DNA of 34,846 nt from Deltaproteobacteria bacterium. GTDB lineage: Bacteria; Desulfobacterota; Desulfarculia; Adiutricales; Adiutricaceae. Below the pieces are notes generated by a model. It saw only the letters and a list, made by a program, of their open reading frames with translations. It was not told the DNA's origin and searched no databases. The stretch spans positions 1-34,846 of the forward strand of contig JAISCZ010000162.1 of the NCBI GenBank assembly GCA_031265205.1. Direction: 5' to 3'. Made by a program: the position numbers and the translations under genes. Of this stretch, positions 1 through 8,647 are shown in pieces (positions within the stretch are counted from its first letter, which is position 1; every line of letters begins with the position of its first letter).

Positions 1-2624
1 GAGAGGATAAAGAGGTAGATGGTCTGGCCCGAGGACTCTTTTTCCTGATAAGTGGACCCGGTCCAGCTGTAGCTCATGTCCGCGGGAAGGCTCGCGGCGG
101 CGTTTTCCATGGCGCTGATGCCCACGCCCGTCCCCAGGCCCGGAAGGGTGGAGCCCATAATGGTGACCGAGCGGCTGTTGTTGTAGCGCGAGATGTTCTG
201 GGGACCGGTGGTGAGCTTGACCGTCAGGAGGGAAGAGAGGGGCACCATATCCCCGGCGTCGGAGCGCACGTGGATATTGCCGATGTCGTTCATGGCGCGC
301 CGTCCCTGGTCGTCGCTCATGAGCTTCACCTGCCAGCTTCTCCCCTCAAAGTTGAAGTCATTGACGTAGGAGCTGCCCAGATAGGTCTGCATCACCGCGA
401 AGACCCGGCTCACGGGCACGCCCATCATGATCGACTTGTCCCTGTCGAGGTCCACCTGCAGCATGGGGGTATCGGTGTTGAAAAAGGTAAAGGCCATGGC
501 CATGCCCGGCTCGGCCATGGCCTGGCCGATAAACTTCATGGCCTCCTGGCTGAGTTCCCGGGGCTCGCGCCCGGCGAAGTCCTCCAGGATGAACTGAAAG
601 CCCCCCACCGAGTCGAGGCCCACGATGGGCGGAAGGGAGAAGGACTGCGACGAGGCCTCCAGGATGGAGGAGAGCCGGATATTCAGCTCCCTTTGGATAT
701 TTTCCACCTGGGTCTCGCGGCTCGTTCGCTCCTCGTACGGCTTAAGGCCCACGAACATAAAGGCCGCGTTGTCCTGGATGGAAAAGTTCACGACGTTGAT
801 GCCCATGACGGCCATGATGTTGTTGACGCCGGGAACGTCCTCGGCGATGGTCATGGCCCTTTCCAGGACCACCCGGGTCTTGTTGATGGAGCTGCCCTCG
901 GGGAGCCCGATCTGCACGACGGCCATGCCCATGTCTTCCGTGGGCAGAAAGCCGGTGGGGGTAAACTTCAAAAGGACGTAGCCGGTTCCTAAGCAGAAGG
1001 CCGCGACGACCAGCCCGAAGGCGCTCTTGCGCAAAAGCTCCAGCACCAGGCCGTGGTAATTGTTTCGGGTGCGGACGACCAAAGCCTGGAACTTGGCGAC
1101 GAGCCAATTGGGCTTGTGTTCCCCGGGACGCAAGAAGATCGCGCACAGAGCCGGGGAGAGCGTTAAGGCGTTAAAGCCGGAAATAAGCATGGCCACGGAA
1201 ATGGTCACGGCGAACTGTTGGTAGAGTTTCCCGGAAAGGCCGGGGATAAAGGCCACGGGCACGAAGACCGACAAAAGCACCAGGGCGATGGCCACGATGG
1301 CCCCCGTGATCTGGCCCATGGCCTTGATGGAGGCCTCCCTGGGGGGGAGCTTTTCCTCCCGCATGACCCTTTCCACGTTTTCCACGACCACGATGGCGTC
1401 GTCCACCACGATGCCCACCGCCAAGACGAGGGCCAGGAGCGAGACCGTGTTGGCGCTGTAGCCCAAGGCCGTGAGCACCGCGAAGGTCCCGATGAGGGAC
1501 ACCGGCACCGCGCACATGGGGATCAGGGTGGTGCGCCAACTCCCCAAGAAGAGGTAGACCACCAAAATGACCAAAATCATGGCCATGATAATGGCCTTGG
1601 TCACTTCCTCGATGGAGGAGCGCACGAACTGGGTGGCGTCAAAGACCTCCTGATAGGAAATGTCCGGCGGCATGCGCGGGGCGATATCCTCGAAGACCTG
1701 GTTGACCTTGTTGGCCGCCTCCACCGCGTTGGACCCGGACTGCTGGGTGAGCATGAGACCCGCCGCCCTTTGGCCCTTGTAGATGCCCATGGGGGAATAG
1801 TCTTTTTGGTCCAGCTCCACCCGGGCCACGTCCCCGAGCCTTAGAACGCCCCCGTCGGGGTTGGTCCGGAGGATTACGTTCGCGAACTCCGTGGCCGTGG
1901 TGAGCCTACCCTGGGCGTTGATGTTGAAGTGCAGCTCCTGGCCCGCGGGCGTGGGCGCCCCCCCGAGCTCGCCTAGGGCCGCCTGGATGTTCTGGGACTC
2001 CAAGGCGGAGATAATATCGTCGGGGGTGAGGCCCAGATTCGCGAGGGAGTCGGGGTTCAGCCAGACCCGCATGCTGTAGACGGACCCAAAAAAATTGATG
2101 CTGCCGACCCCGGGCACCCGGGTTAGGGGGTCCACGAGGTTATTGTAGACCCAGTCCGAGAGCTCCAAGGGGTCCCGGGACCCGTCGGGGCTGAAAAAGA
2201 CGTAGGCCTTCAGAAAGGACGCGGTCCTTTTCTCCACGGAAACGCCCTGCCGGATGACTTCCTGGGGCAGGAGCGGCTCGGCTTTCTTGAGCCGGTTTTG
2301 CACGTTGACCATGTTGAGGTCGGGGTTGGTCCCAATCTCAAAGGTTATGGAAAGCGAATAGCTCCCGTTGTTGGAGGAAAGGCTGGACATGTATATCATG
2401 TTGTCCACGCCGTTCATGGAGCTTTCGATAATCTGGGCCACCGTGCTTTCCACGGTCTCCGCCGAGGCCCCGGGGAAGATGGCTTCCACGCTCACCTGGG
2501 GCGGCACGATATCCGGGAACTGGGCCACGGGGATCCGCAGCAGGGCCATAAAGCCCGCGATGCTGATGACCAGCGAGATAACGATCGCGAAACGGGGGCG
2601 ATCGATAAAGATCTTCGATAACAT
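1..2624 (-). CDS. RND (HAE1/AcrB-type) efflux pump inner-membrane subunit, 3' end off window
   Basis: Inner-membrane proton-driven drug exporter of the AcrB/MexB family. The reading frame is open from an ATG at 2624 to the window edge (874 codons; the family is usually about 1,030-1,050, so roughly the last 170 residues are missing). The N-terminus MLSKIFIDRPRFAIVISLVI is the typical first transmembrane helix. The proton-relay aspartates fall at residues 408-409 in GIVVDDAIVVVENVERV, matching Asp407/408 of AcrB. FNALTLSPALCAIFLRP and the second-half motif GFLPTEDMG are also present. The start lies one base after the stop of the upstream membrane-fusion gene, so the two are translationally coupled. 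No outer-membrane channel gene is visible; it may lie beyond the left edge. Substrate cannot be told from sequence. Family assignment is very secure. Confidence 0.95.
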   Translation of the reverse strand, partial: MLSKIFIDRPRFAIVISLVISIAGFMALLRIPVAQFPDIVPPQVSVEAIFPGASAETVESTVAQIIESSMNGVDNMIYMSSLSSNNGSYSLSITFEIGTNPDLNMVNVQNRLKKAEPLLPQEVIRQGVSVEKRTASFLKAYVFFSPDGSRDPLELSDWVYNNLVDPLTRVPGVGSINFFGSVYSMRVWLNPDSLANLGLTPDDIISALESQNIQAALGELGGAPTPAGQELHFNINAQGRLTTATEFANVILRTNPDGGVLRLGDVARVELDQKDYSPMGIYKGQRAAGLMLTQQSGSNAVEAANKVNQVFEDIAPRMPPDISYQEVFDATQFVRSSIEEVTKAIIMAMILVILVVYLFLGSWRTTLIPMCAVPVSLIGTFAVLTALGYSANTVSLLALVLAVGIVVDDAIVVVENVERVMREEKLPPREASIKAMGQITGAIVAIALVLLSVFVPVAFIPGLSGKLYQQFAVTISVAMLISGFNALTLSPALCAIFLRPGEHKPNWLVAKFQALVVRTRNNYHGLVLELLRKSAFGLVVAAFCLGTGYVLLKFTPTGFLPTEDMGMAVVQIGLPEGSSINKTRVVLERAMTIAEDVPGVNNIMAVMGINVVNFSIQDNAAFMFVGLKPYEERTSRETQVENIQRELNIRLSSILEASSQSFSLPPIVGLDSVGGFQFILEDFAGREPRELSQEAMKFIGQAMAEPGMAMAFTFFNTDTPMLQVDLDRDKSIMMGVPVSRVFAVMQTYLGSSYVNDFNFEGRSWQVKLMSDDQGRRAMNDIGNIHVRSDAGDMVPLSSLLTVKLTTGPQNISRYNNSRSVTIMGSTLPGLGTGVGISAMENAAASLPADMSYSWTGSTYQEKESSGQTIYLFIL

Positions 2625-2625
2625 C

Positions 2626-3912
2626 CTAGTTTCCGCCCTCCCCGCCGGTCGGGGTCGCGCCAGTGTCCCCCTCCTGGGCCTGGGCCGGGTCCGCGCCCTC
2701 GTCGGGGAAGAGGGGCGCGTAATCCTCCGCGACCTCGATGGGCGTCCCGGGCCTTAAAGTGGCCCCTGAGGACATGATCCCCAAATTGATAATCTTCTCG
2801 CCCACCTTCAGGCCGTCCGCGATCTCAATGCCCCCCGGGTAGTCCTCGCCCCTTTTGATGGGGCGAATCTCCGCGACGAGACCCTGGGGCGTCCCGTCCG
2901 GGCCCGGGGGACCCGGAGCGGTCACGTAGACATAGTCGCCCACTTGGGCCGAAATCAGCACGGCGTTCTTGGGCGCCAGGATCACTTCCCGCGGCTCGCG
3001 GTCCTCCAGGACCACGGTCACGAATTCCCCGGGGACAAGCGTCTTTTGGGGATTGGGGAAGGTGGCCTTGACCTTGGCGGTGTCCGTGCCGCTGTCGATT
3101 AAGGGGGCGACGTAGGTGATCCTACCCTCCTCGGGATAGGCGTTGTTTTCGTTGACCCAGAGCTTTACCGCCAGATCCTCCAGTCTCCCGGAGGGAAGGG
3201 CCCCGCCCGAGGCCCCGAACCTTAAGTCCGCGAGCAGCCGGTCCGGCACCCCGAAGGTGGCCTCCACGGGATCGTCGGAAACGATGGTCGCGAGGACGCC
3301 GCTCTGGGGACCCACGTAACTCCCCACGGAAAAAGGGCTGTCGCTCACGGTCCCGTCGAAGGGGGCTTTAACCGAGGCGTAATCCAAGTTGAGCTTGGCC
3401 TGGGCTAAAAGCGCCTGGGCCGACTGGACGGAGGCGAGGGCCACGTCCAGCGTGGCCTGGGCCGCGTCCAAGTCGCTTTTGGGCGCGCTTTTTTTGCGGT
3501 AAAGGTCATTTACCCGGTCAAAACTCAGCTGGGCCTGGGTCAGCTGGGCCTCGGCCGACCCCAAGTTCCCCTGGGCCTGGCTCAGGGCCGCCTGATAGCT
3601 CTGGGGCTCAATCTGGAAAAGGACGTCCCCTTGACGCGCGCTTTGACCCTCTTTGACTTTGATCTCCTCCAAGAAGCCCGCCACCCGGGCCACCAGTTCC
3701 ACCCGCTGATCCGCCTCCAAACGCGCGATGACCCGCCACGATTTTTTGACGGGAGTCTTCCGCGCCTCGCTTAAGGTTACCCTGGCCGCGCCGTATTGGG
3801 GGGCGGGAGAGGGAATCAGAACGGAGATCGCGATGGGTATGGCCGCCGCCAAAACGATCAGGGCGGGAATAATGACAAAAATGCGCTTTTTGACGTATTG
3901 CTTCAGGGTCAT
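2626..3912 (-). CDS. RND efflux periplasmic adaptor (HlyD/AcrA-type membrane fusion protein)
   Basis: Periplasmic adaptor that links the RND pump to an outer-membrane channel. It has 428 residues, usual for the family. Residues 12-33 form a single N-terminal membrane segment, with no lipobox cysteine, so it is membrane-anchored rather than a lipoprotein. The biotinyl-lipoyl half-motif GFLEEIKVKEGQSARQGDVL is followed by a long helical hairpin (about 105-175, rich in Ala, Gln, Leu) and the second lipoyl half LNLDYASVKAPFDGTVSDSP. Beta-barrel and membrane-proximal domains follow, with the family motif TLVPGEFVTVVLE. The acidic, Gly/Pro-rich tail after residue 395 is non-conserved and likely flexible. 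A GGAG about 11 nt upstream can act as ribosome binding site. It is the first gene of a two-gene operon with the pump. Confidence 0.95.
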   Translation of the reverse strand: MTLKQYVKKRIFVIIPALIVLAAAIPIAISVLIPSPAPQYGAARVTLSEARKTPVKKSWRVIARLEADQRVELVARVAGFLEEIKVKEGQSARQGDVLFQIEPQSYQAALSQAQGNLGSAEAQLTQAQLSFDRVNDLYRKKSAPKSDLDAAQATLDVALASVQSAQALLAQAKLNLDYASVKAPFDGTVSDSPFSVGSYVGPQSGVLATIVSDDPVEATFGVPDRLLADLRFGASGGALPSGRLEDLAVKLWVNENNAYPEEGRITYVAPLIDSGTDTAKVKATFPNPQKTLVPGEFVTVVLEDREPREVILAPKNAVLISAQVGDYVYVTAPGPPGPDGTPQGLVAEIRPIKRGEDYPGGIEIADGLKVGEKIINLGIMSSGATLRPGTPIEVAEDYAPLFPDEGADPAQAQEGDTGATPTGGEGGN

Positions 3913-4581
3913 TTAGATAAGCTCCGGAGAAAAGGCTTGGGTTAAAGAAGAGCTTGGGGGCGAAACCTTGTTCTCCTTGCGGAAAAAGCGAAAGGGCGCT
4001 GGCGGCCGCGCGTCGCTTGGGGCCGCGCGAGGCCTTCTTGACGGGGAAGGAAGGGCGGGAAGGGGCGCCTTCGGCGCCCCCTTGTTTCCCCCCCTCGCGA
4101 AAAGGGGGAGGGAAGTTAAAAAAAGCTCCTTGCCGGCGGCGCCTGGCCCCAAAAGCCGCGCGCCCGCGAACGGCGGGGAGGGTAAAAGGGCCCGCCGCCG
4201 CGTCGTCGCGGGAACTGGCGGGCAAAGATCCAAAGGGGCCCGCGGGGCCATGGTGGCCGCGAGAGCCAGAGGAGCTCAAAAAGGGCCTTGAGGAGCCTGA
4301 GGGCCCAAGGAGCGGCGGGCCTTAAAGGCCCCTTAAGGCCCTTGAGGGCTCTTAAGGGCCGCTCCCCGCGCGGGGCTCAATTTGAGGAAGCGCGTCCCAG
4401 GAGGGCCGCTTCCAGGCTCGGGGACCGCCGGAAGACTGGGCCGACACGCTCGCGAGAGCCGGTCGCGCGTCTCTACCCTGAGTCGGGGGAGGCGAGAGGG
4501 ACCGAAATGACGCTATCAAGCGAGCTTCCCCCGCGCTCAAGCTTTCGCGAAAAGCTTAAAAGGGGGGGAAAAGTTTTCCCT

Positions 4582-4667
4582 AAAAAAAAACTTCGGCTCG
4601 CGCCGAAGGAAAGCGGATTTAAAGGCGCGCTGGCGGTCAATCCGGCCTTTTAAAAGTTATTCTACCA
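4582..4667 (-). ncRNA. candidate small RNA with extended -10 promoter and intrinsic terminator
   Basis: Read on the minus strand, an extended -10 box (TGGTAGAAT, 4667-4659) would start a transcript near 4652. About 45 nt later comes a perfect 7-bp GC stem with a 4-nt loop (4608-4591) followed directly by nine T residues (4590-4582), a textbook intrinsic terminator. No protein gene lies upstream on this strand to need this terminator, so a transcript of about 70 nt is the simplest reading. It shows no tRNA features and I recognise no RNA family. It could instead be an attenuated leader of the efflux operon, whose first gene starts 670 nt downstream. Confidence 0.35.
4591..4608 (-). terminator. 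rho-independent terminator hairpin
   Basis: Perfect stem CTTCGGC/GCCGAAG with loop TCGC. On the minus strand it is followed by a run of nine T (4590-4582). Confidence 0.6.
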
Positions 4668-5481
4668 CAGCGCCGGGGCTTTCCCATATTCTTTTTTAAA
4701 AAAACGCTTTTTAAATCTTCTTTTTAAAAAAACTTGCCGTCCCGCGCCCCAAAGCGCCCCTGGAAGGCGCGGCGCTCTCCCCTTCCCCCCATAGGCCCCG
4801 GGCCGCGCGCCGCTCCGAGGCGAGCCTCCCCTCCGTCGCGTCAAAGGCCCCCGCGCGGCGCCCCGACCGCGCCGGATCCCGCGAGCCCTAAGGGGTCCTT
4901 CGAAAAAATCCCGCGCGCGCCCCGCGCGAGGCGCCCTGGGGGAGGGGCCGACGCGCGCGGGGCGCGCGCCGCGCCGGAAGTCCGCTCCGGGACGAAATCC
5001 GCGCCGAGCCGGGCCGCAAGAGCGCGCCGGGCGAGCCAAGCCTGGCCCGCGCCCCCGCGCGGGGGGAAAAGCGCGCGCGAAATTTATAAACGCGACCGGG
5101 CCAGAAGCCACTATTTACGCCGCGCGCCCCTTCGCGCTTTCGCGGTGGAAAGCTTGACGGCGATTTGGTAAAATTAGAGCGGTCTTTCATAGCCTTAAAG
5201 CGCGAAGGGTTTTCCCTCTCTCCCTCGCCGCGAGGAAATACCGCGCCCCCTTCCCGGCGCGCTCGCTTCCGCGCCCGCGCGACGCCTTCCCGGCGCGCCG
5301 CGATCCATGTGGAAGCTCGCGCCTTACGCCCTTCCCTCGCGCGCCCCCAAGACGGCGCCCCTCCGCCGGAAACTCGCCAGGACGCGAGCCTTCGGGGGAT
5401 CCGGGCTCATAATTTCCCATTCTTTTCCTCCCCCGCCCGGGGAACATTTCCAGCGCTATTTAAGGAGGAGTTCCTTCCCCC

Positions 5482-6720
5482 ATGCCTTCGCTCCGGTTTA
5501 ACCTCCAAGGTCTTCTTTCGCCATTGCCCATTTTGGCCCTTTTCCTGCTCGCCCTTCTTTTTTCCCCCGCGCTGGCCAAAGCCCAGCTGAGCGCCGCCTC
5601 CCTTTTGGGGAGCGACTCCTTTGAGGCCTCTTTCACCTATCTGGGGGAGACCATCGGGCCCGAGGGAGAGGTGAGTTTAGAGATTACCCTCCGCAACACG
5701 GGGACCAAAGGCGACGCCTTCAGGGTGGAGATTACCGAGTCCCCGGCCGAATGGACCACGGAACTCACGCGCTACAACTCGGTGCTCGAGGGAATCTTCG
5801 TCGCCGGGGAGGAAAGCGCCACCCTCAACCTGGAGGCCTTCCCCCCGGGCGAGCCGGGCTCTCCCCTCCCCGAGGGGGAATACCCCTTCGCCATCAAGGT
5901 GACTAGCCAGAATACGGAAAAGACCGTGGAAAGCCGCACGGTCATCAAAATAGCCTCCCGCAAGTCCAGCCAGGAGGTCCTGACCCTCTCCACCAGCTAC
6001 CCGGAAATCGGCGGCCCCAGCGACGGGCGTTTCGCCTTCAGCCTGGACGTGAAAAACAACGGCCCGGAGGAGGCCAAGGTCAATTTGGCCGCCGAAATCC
6101 CCCAGGACTGGGAATACTCTTTCAAACCCGGCTACGAGGAAAAGCAGATCTCCTCCATTCAGGTTCCCCGGGGCCAGAGCCGCACCGTGACCTTGGACGT
6201 CACCCCGGCCTATATGGCGGAGGTGGGGTCCTACCCCATCCGCGCCCTCGCGGAGACCACCTTGGGCGCGACGGAAGTCTCCTTGACCGTCAACCTCACG
6301 GGCACCTACAAAATCCGCGCCGGCACCCTAAACGAGCTGCTCTCCACCTCGACGGAAGTGGGCAAGCCCGTAACCTTAAGTATCTACGTCCTCAACGAGG
6401 GCTCCGCCTCCCAAAAGGACATAAGCTTCATCGCCGTTAAGCCCGAAAACTGGGAAGTGACCTTTGAGCCCGAGTCCGTCAGGGATTTGGAGCCCATGGG
6501 CCGCCCCGTCCCCGTGGAAATGACCATTACCCCGCCCCCTAACGCCCTGGTGGGCGATTACGGCGTGGGCCTCAGCGTGGAAGGCGAAAAAGCCCAAAGC
6601 GCCTTGGACTTCCGGGTCACGGTCAAGGCCGGCGGCGGCTGGGCTTGGGTCGGGGGAATAATCATCGTCATCGTGGTCGCGGCCCTGGCCTGGACCTTCC
6701 GCCGCCTCGGGCGCCGCTAG
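5482..6720 (+). CDS. secreted, membrane-anchored NEW3 (NPCBM-associated) domain protein
   Basis: 412 residues. An N-terminal signal peptide (hydrophobic 12-32, likely cut after ALAKA) is followed by three similar Ig-like beta-sandwich units. These carry the NEW3-domain pattern 'statistics of N/G..G..K..V.v...P.gW', for example IPQDWEYSFKPG and VKPENWEVTFEPESV. A C-terminal transmembrane helix (about 386-404) ends in a short basic tail, FRRLGRR, which puts the Ig-like part outside the cytoplasmic membrane. NEW3 proteins often sit beside ABC-2 exporters, but no ABC gene is present here, so the partner is unknown. A strong AAGGAGGAG lies 12 nt before the ATG. Function is unknown beyond a likely structural or carbohydrate-surface role. 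The architecture is secure, the role is not. Confidence 0.85.
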   Translation: MPSLRFNLQGLLSPLPILALFLLALLFSPALAKAQLSAASLLGSDSFEASFTYLGETIGPEGEVSLEITLRNTGTKGDAFRVEITESPAEWTTELTRYNSVLEGIFVAGEESATLNLEAFPPGEPGSPLPEGEYPFAIKVTSQNTEKTVESRTVIKIASRKSSQEVLTLSTSYPEIGGPSDGRFAFSLDVKNNGPEEAKVNLAAEIPQDWEYSFKPGYEEKQISSIQVPRGQSRTVTLDVTPAYMAEVGSYPIRALAETTLGATEVSLTVNLTGTYKIRAGTLNELLSTSTEVGKPVTLSIYVLNEGSASQKDISFIAVKPENWEVTFEPESVRDLEPMGRPVPVEMTITPPPNALVGDYGVGLSVEGEKAQSALDFRVTVKAGGGWAWVGGIIIVIVVAALAWTFRRLGRR

Positions 6721-6838
6721 CGCTCTTGGCCCTCCCCTCCGGGAGGCGCGGCTCTCTTTTTCTGGCCCCGCCCTTACGCGGCGGCGCCTTTGGGCCGGCC
6801 CCGCCGCGAAAAGGGGGCCGGCGCGTCTCTCCCCCAAC

Positions 6839-6878
6839 CCCTCTTTTCTATAAACCCTCTTTTCTATAAACCCTCTTT
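6839..6878. repeat. 16-bp tandem repeat, 2.5 copies, in front of the Sel1 gene
   Basis: Unit CCCTCTTTTCTATAAA at 6839-6854 and 6855-6870, with a partial third unit to 6878. Each unit contains TATAAA, so it may supply or duplicate a -10 element for the gene at 6933. Confidence 0.7.
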
Positions 6879-6932
6879 CCCGCGCGCTTTTCCCGCCATT
6901 CCAAGGAAAGGGCGCGCGCGAGATTAACGCCC

Positions 6933-7979
6933 ATGGCGACTCCAGATAAAATTACCCCCGAAAATTTTAGCGAGGTTGAGCGCGCGGCCGAGCGCGGCGA
7001 CCTTGAAGCCCAATTCCTTCTGGGAATCTACTTTTCCGGCGATGACGGCGGCCCCCCCGACAACGACGCGAGCGACCGCTGGACGCGTCAAGCGGCCGCG
7101 GGAGGCTACCCGCCCGCCCTCCACCGCTTGGCGAAAGCCTCCTTCGCGATGGAATCCGCGCCCCCAGAGCTCCAAGCGGAAGCCTTCGCCCACTGCCAAG
7201 AGGCCGCCCTCAAGGACTACGCCCCGGCCCAGTTTCTCATGGGGATCTTTTTCGCGGAAGGCTTCGGCGTCGAGAAAAACGACCAAACGGCCTTCAAATG
7301 GTACCTGAAAGCCGCCGAGGCGGGCGAGCCGTGGGCCATCGCGGCCATCGGCGTCGCCTACAACAACGGCCTAGGGGTCACCCGCGATTTTTCCAAGGCC
7401 CTCGAGTGGTTCATTAAAGGCACGACCGTCGGGGAAGTTTTCTCCATGTTCTCTTACGGGACCATTCTCTTTGAGGGCGTCCAGACGCCCAAGAACCGCG
7501 AAAAGGGCTTAGACCTTATCATGGAGGCCGCGTCCAAGGACTTCTCTCCGGCCCAAATCTATCTGGGCCGGCTCTACTATATCGGCAAAGACATCGCCAG
7601 GGACCCGGATATCGGCTTCAATTACCTCCGCGAGGCCTCCCAGAACGGCGACGACGAAGCCACCGCCTTCCTCTCCTATTACCTTTTAAACGACGCGAAC
7701 TACCCCAAAAAGGTCAAGTTGGCCCTCCGCTTTCTCAAAGAAGAGGCCAAGCTTGGAAACCCCATCGCTTTGTTGGGTCTCGCCGTCATGTCCGCCTCCG
7801 GCCACGGCCTTCCCCAAGACGGGGACAGAGCCCTAACCCTTATTAAAATCTCCCGCGATCTGGGGTACGAACCCGCCGGCTCCTTGCTGAAGAAGCTTGA
7901 GGGCATGGAAGATCCCGATAAAATCTCACGCGCCCTTTCCAAGATTATCAGCCTCGAAACGGTCTTCGCCGCCTCTTAA
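6933..7979 (+). CDS. Sel1-repeat (SLR) protein
   Basis: 348 residues built of Sel1-like helical repeats of about 36 residues. Examples are AAERGDLEAQFLLGIYFSG, AFKWYLKAAEAGEPWAIAAI with GVAYNNGLGV, and KGLDLIMEAASKDFSPAQIY with LGRLYYIGKD. There are roughly seven units. No signal peptide or membrane segment is visible, so it is probably cytoplasmic. SLR proteins are alpha/alpha scaffolds for protein-protein contacts; the partner is not evident here. The ATG at 6933 is taken because the first repeat begins soon after it. The ribosome binding site is weak (GCGCGAGATTAACGCCC). It stands between the NEW3 and M48 genes on the same strand, but with spacers of 212 and 668 nt, so co-transcription is doubtful. 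Confidence 0.85.
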   Translation: MATPDKITPENFSEVERAAERGDLEAQFLLGIYFSGDDGGPPDNDASDRWTRQAAAGGYPPALHRLAKASFAMESAPPELQAEAFAHCQEAALKDYAPAQFLMGIFFAEGFGVEKNDQTAFKWYLKAAEAGEPWAIAAIGVAYNNGLGVTRDFSKALEWFIKGTTVGEVFSMFSYGTILFEGVQTPKNREKGLDLIMEAASKDFSPAQIYLGRLYYIGKDIARDPDIGFNYLREASQNGDDEATAFLSYYLLNDANYPKKVKLALRFLKEEAKLGNPIALLGLAVMSASGHGLPQDGDRALTLIKISRDLGYEPAGSLLKKLEGMEDPDKISRALSKIISLETVFAAS

Positions 7980-8007
7980 GCCCTTCGCGCGTTAAGCCCT
8001 TCGCGCG
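7976..8007. repeat. 16-bp direct repeat spanning the Sel1 stop codon
   Basis: TTAAGCCCTTCGCGCG occurs twice back to back (7976-7991 and 7992-8007). The first copy contains the TAA stop. Confidence 0.75.
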
Positions 8008-8647
8008 AGAACTCTCGCCCGCGCCGCCGCGGGGCGAGGCGCGCGGAGCGCCATTCGCCCCGCGGTCGGCCTCTGGCGGGAGCGCCTCGCTCCGTCTCGC
8101 CTCCAGGACTTGGGGGGAACCTTTCGCGCGACTTCCCGAAACGCCCCGGCGCGGTCGCGCGCCGCGCGCGAAAGGCCGCGGGGAAGCGCCCTTTCCCCCT
8201 CCCGCGGCCGGAAGGGGCCCCGAGGGCGGAAAACCGGCGCGAGCCCGCGTAGCCGCGCGGAAGCGATAAGCCGCGCGAAGAGGCCTTAAGAGCCTCAAAG
8301 CCTAAACCCCGCCACCGCCTCGCGACCCCCAAGCTTTCAAGAGGGTTTCGCGCGCCTTTCCCTCTTCAAAAAACCCGCGGAACCCATGGAACCCGCGCGC
8401 CCCGCGCGACGCCGCTCGCCGCGCGCGCCGCTAGCCGCGCGCGCCGCTAGCGCTCCAAAGGGGGATCTCTTTCCGGAAGAAAAGCTTGCTATAATAGGAT
8501 TGTTTTAGCGCGGCCTTAAGCCGCCTCTCGGGGGAAAGGCCCCGCCCTTTGAGCCCCCTTTGGGGAGAAAAACTTCGCCTTTCCCCCAGCGCTCTTTCCG
8601 GCGCGCTCCTCTCGCTTCTCTCTCCAGCCCCGGACCGCGAGGATCTC
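7980..8647. other. GC-rich spacer before the M48 gene
   Basis: No credible gene. It includes a 16-bp-period direct repeat, GCCGCGCGCGCCGCTAG at 8418-8434 and 8434-8450, and the promoter of the M48 gene near 8490. Confidence 0.6.
8487..8495 (+). promoter_or_regulatory. extended -10 promoter of the M48 protease gene
   Basis: TGCTATAAT (TGn plus a perfect TATAAT at 8490-8495), with no clear -35, in AT-rich surroundings inside a GC-rich spacer. The expected start near 8502 gives a leader of about 145 nt. Confidence 0.6.

Larger units (their letters stand above)
3913..5481. other. 1.57-kb GC-rich spacer without a convincing gene
   Basis: Between the minus-strand efflux operon and the plus-strand NEW3 gene. 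All ORFs here are short, overlap on several frames and have low-complexity Arg/Ala/Gly/Pro translations, so I treat them as GC artefacts. The spacer holds many short palindromes, including a near-perfect stem with a TTC loop at 4060-4083 and a cluster of CCTTAAGG-type palindromes at 4318-4362. Poly-A/T blocks lie at 4688-4732. A candidate small-RNA unit at 4582-4667 is listed separately. Confidence 0.6.

Noticed and set aside
270..992. Long plus-strand ORFs (also 1218-1844, 2298-2621) rich in His/Gly/Asp
   Set aside because: They lie antisense to the RND pump gene, whose motifs are unambiguous; these are GC-driven shadows.
4662..5190. Overlapping Arg/Ala/Pro ORFs of 100-150 codons on both strands
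   Set aside because: Low-complexity translations, no ribosome binding sites, several frames open at once.
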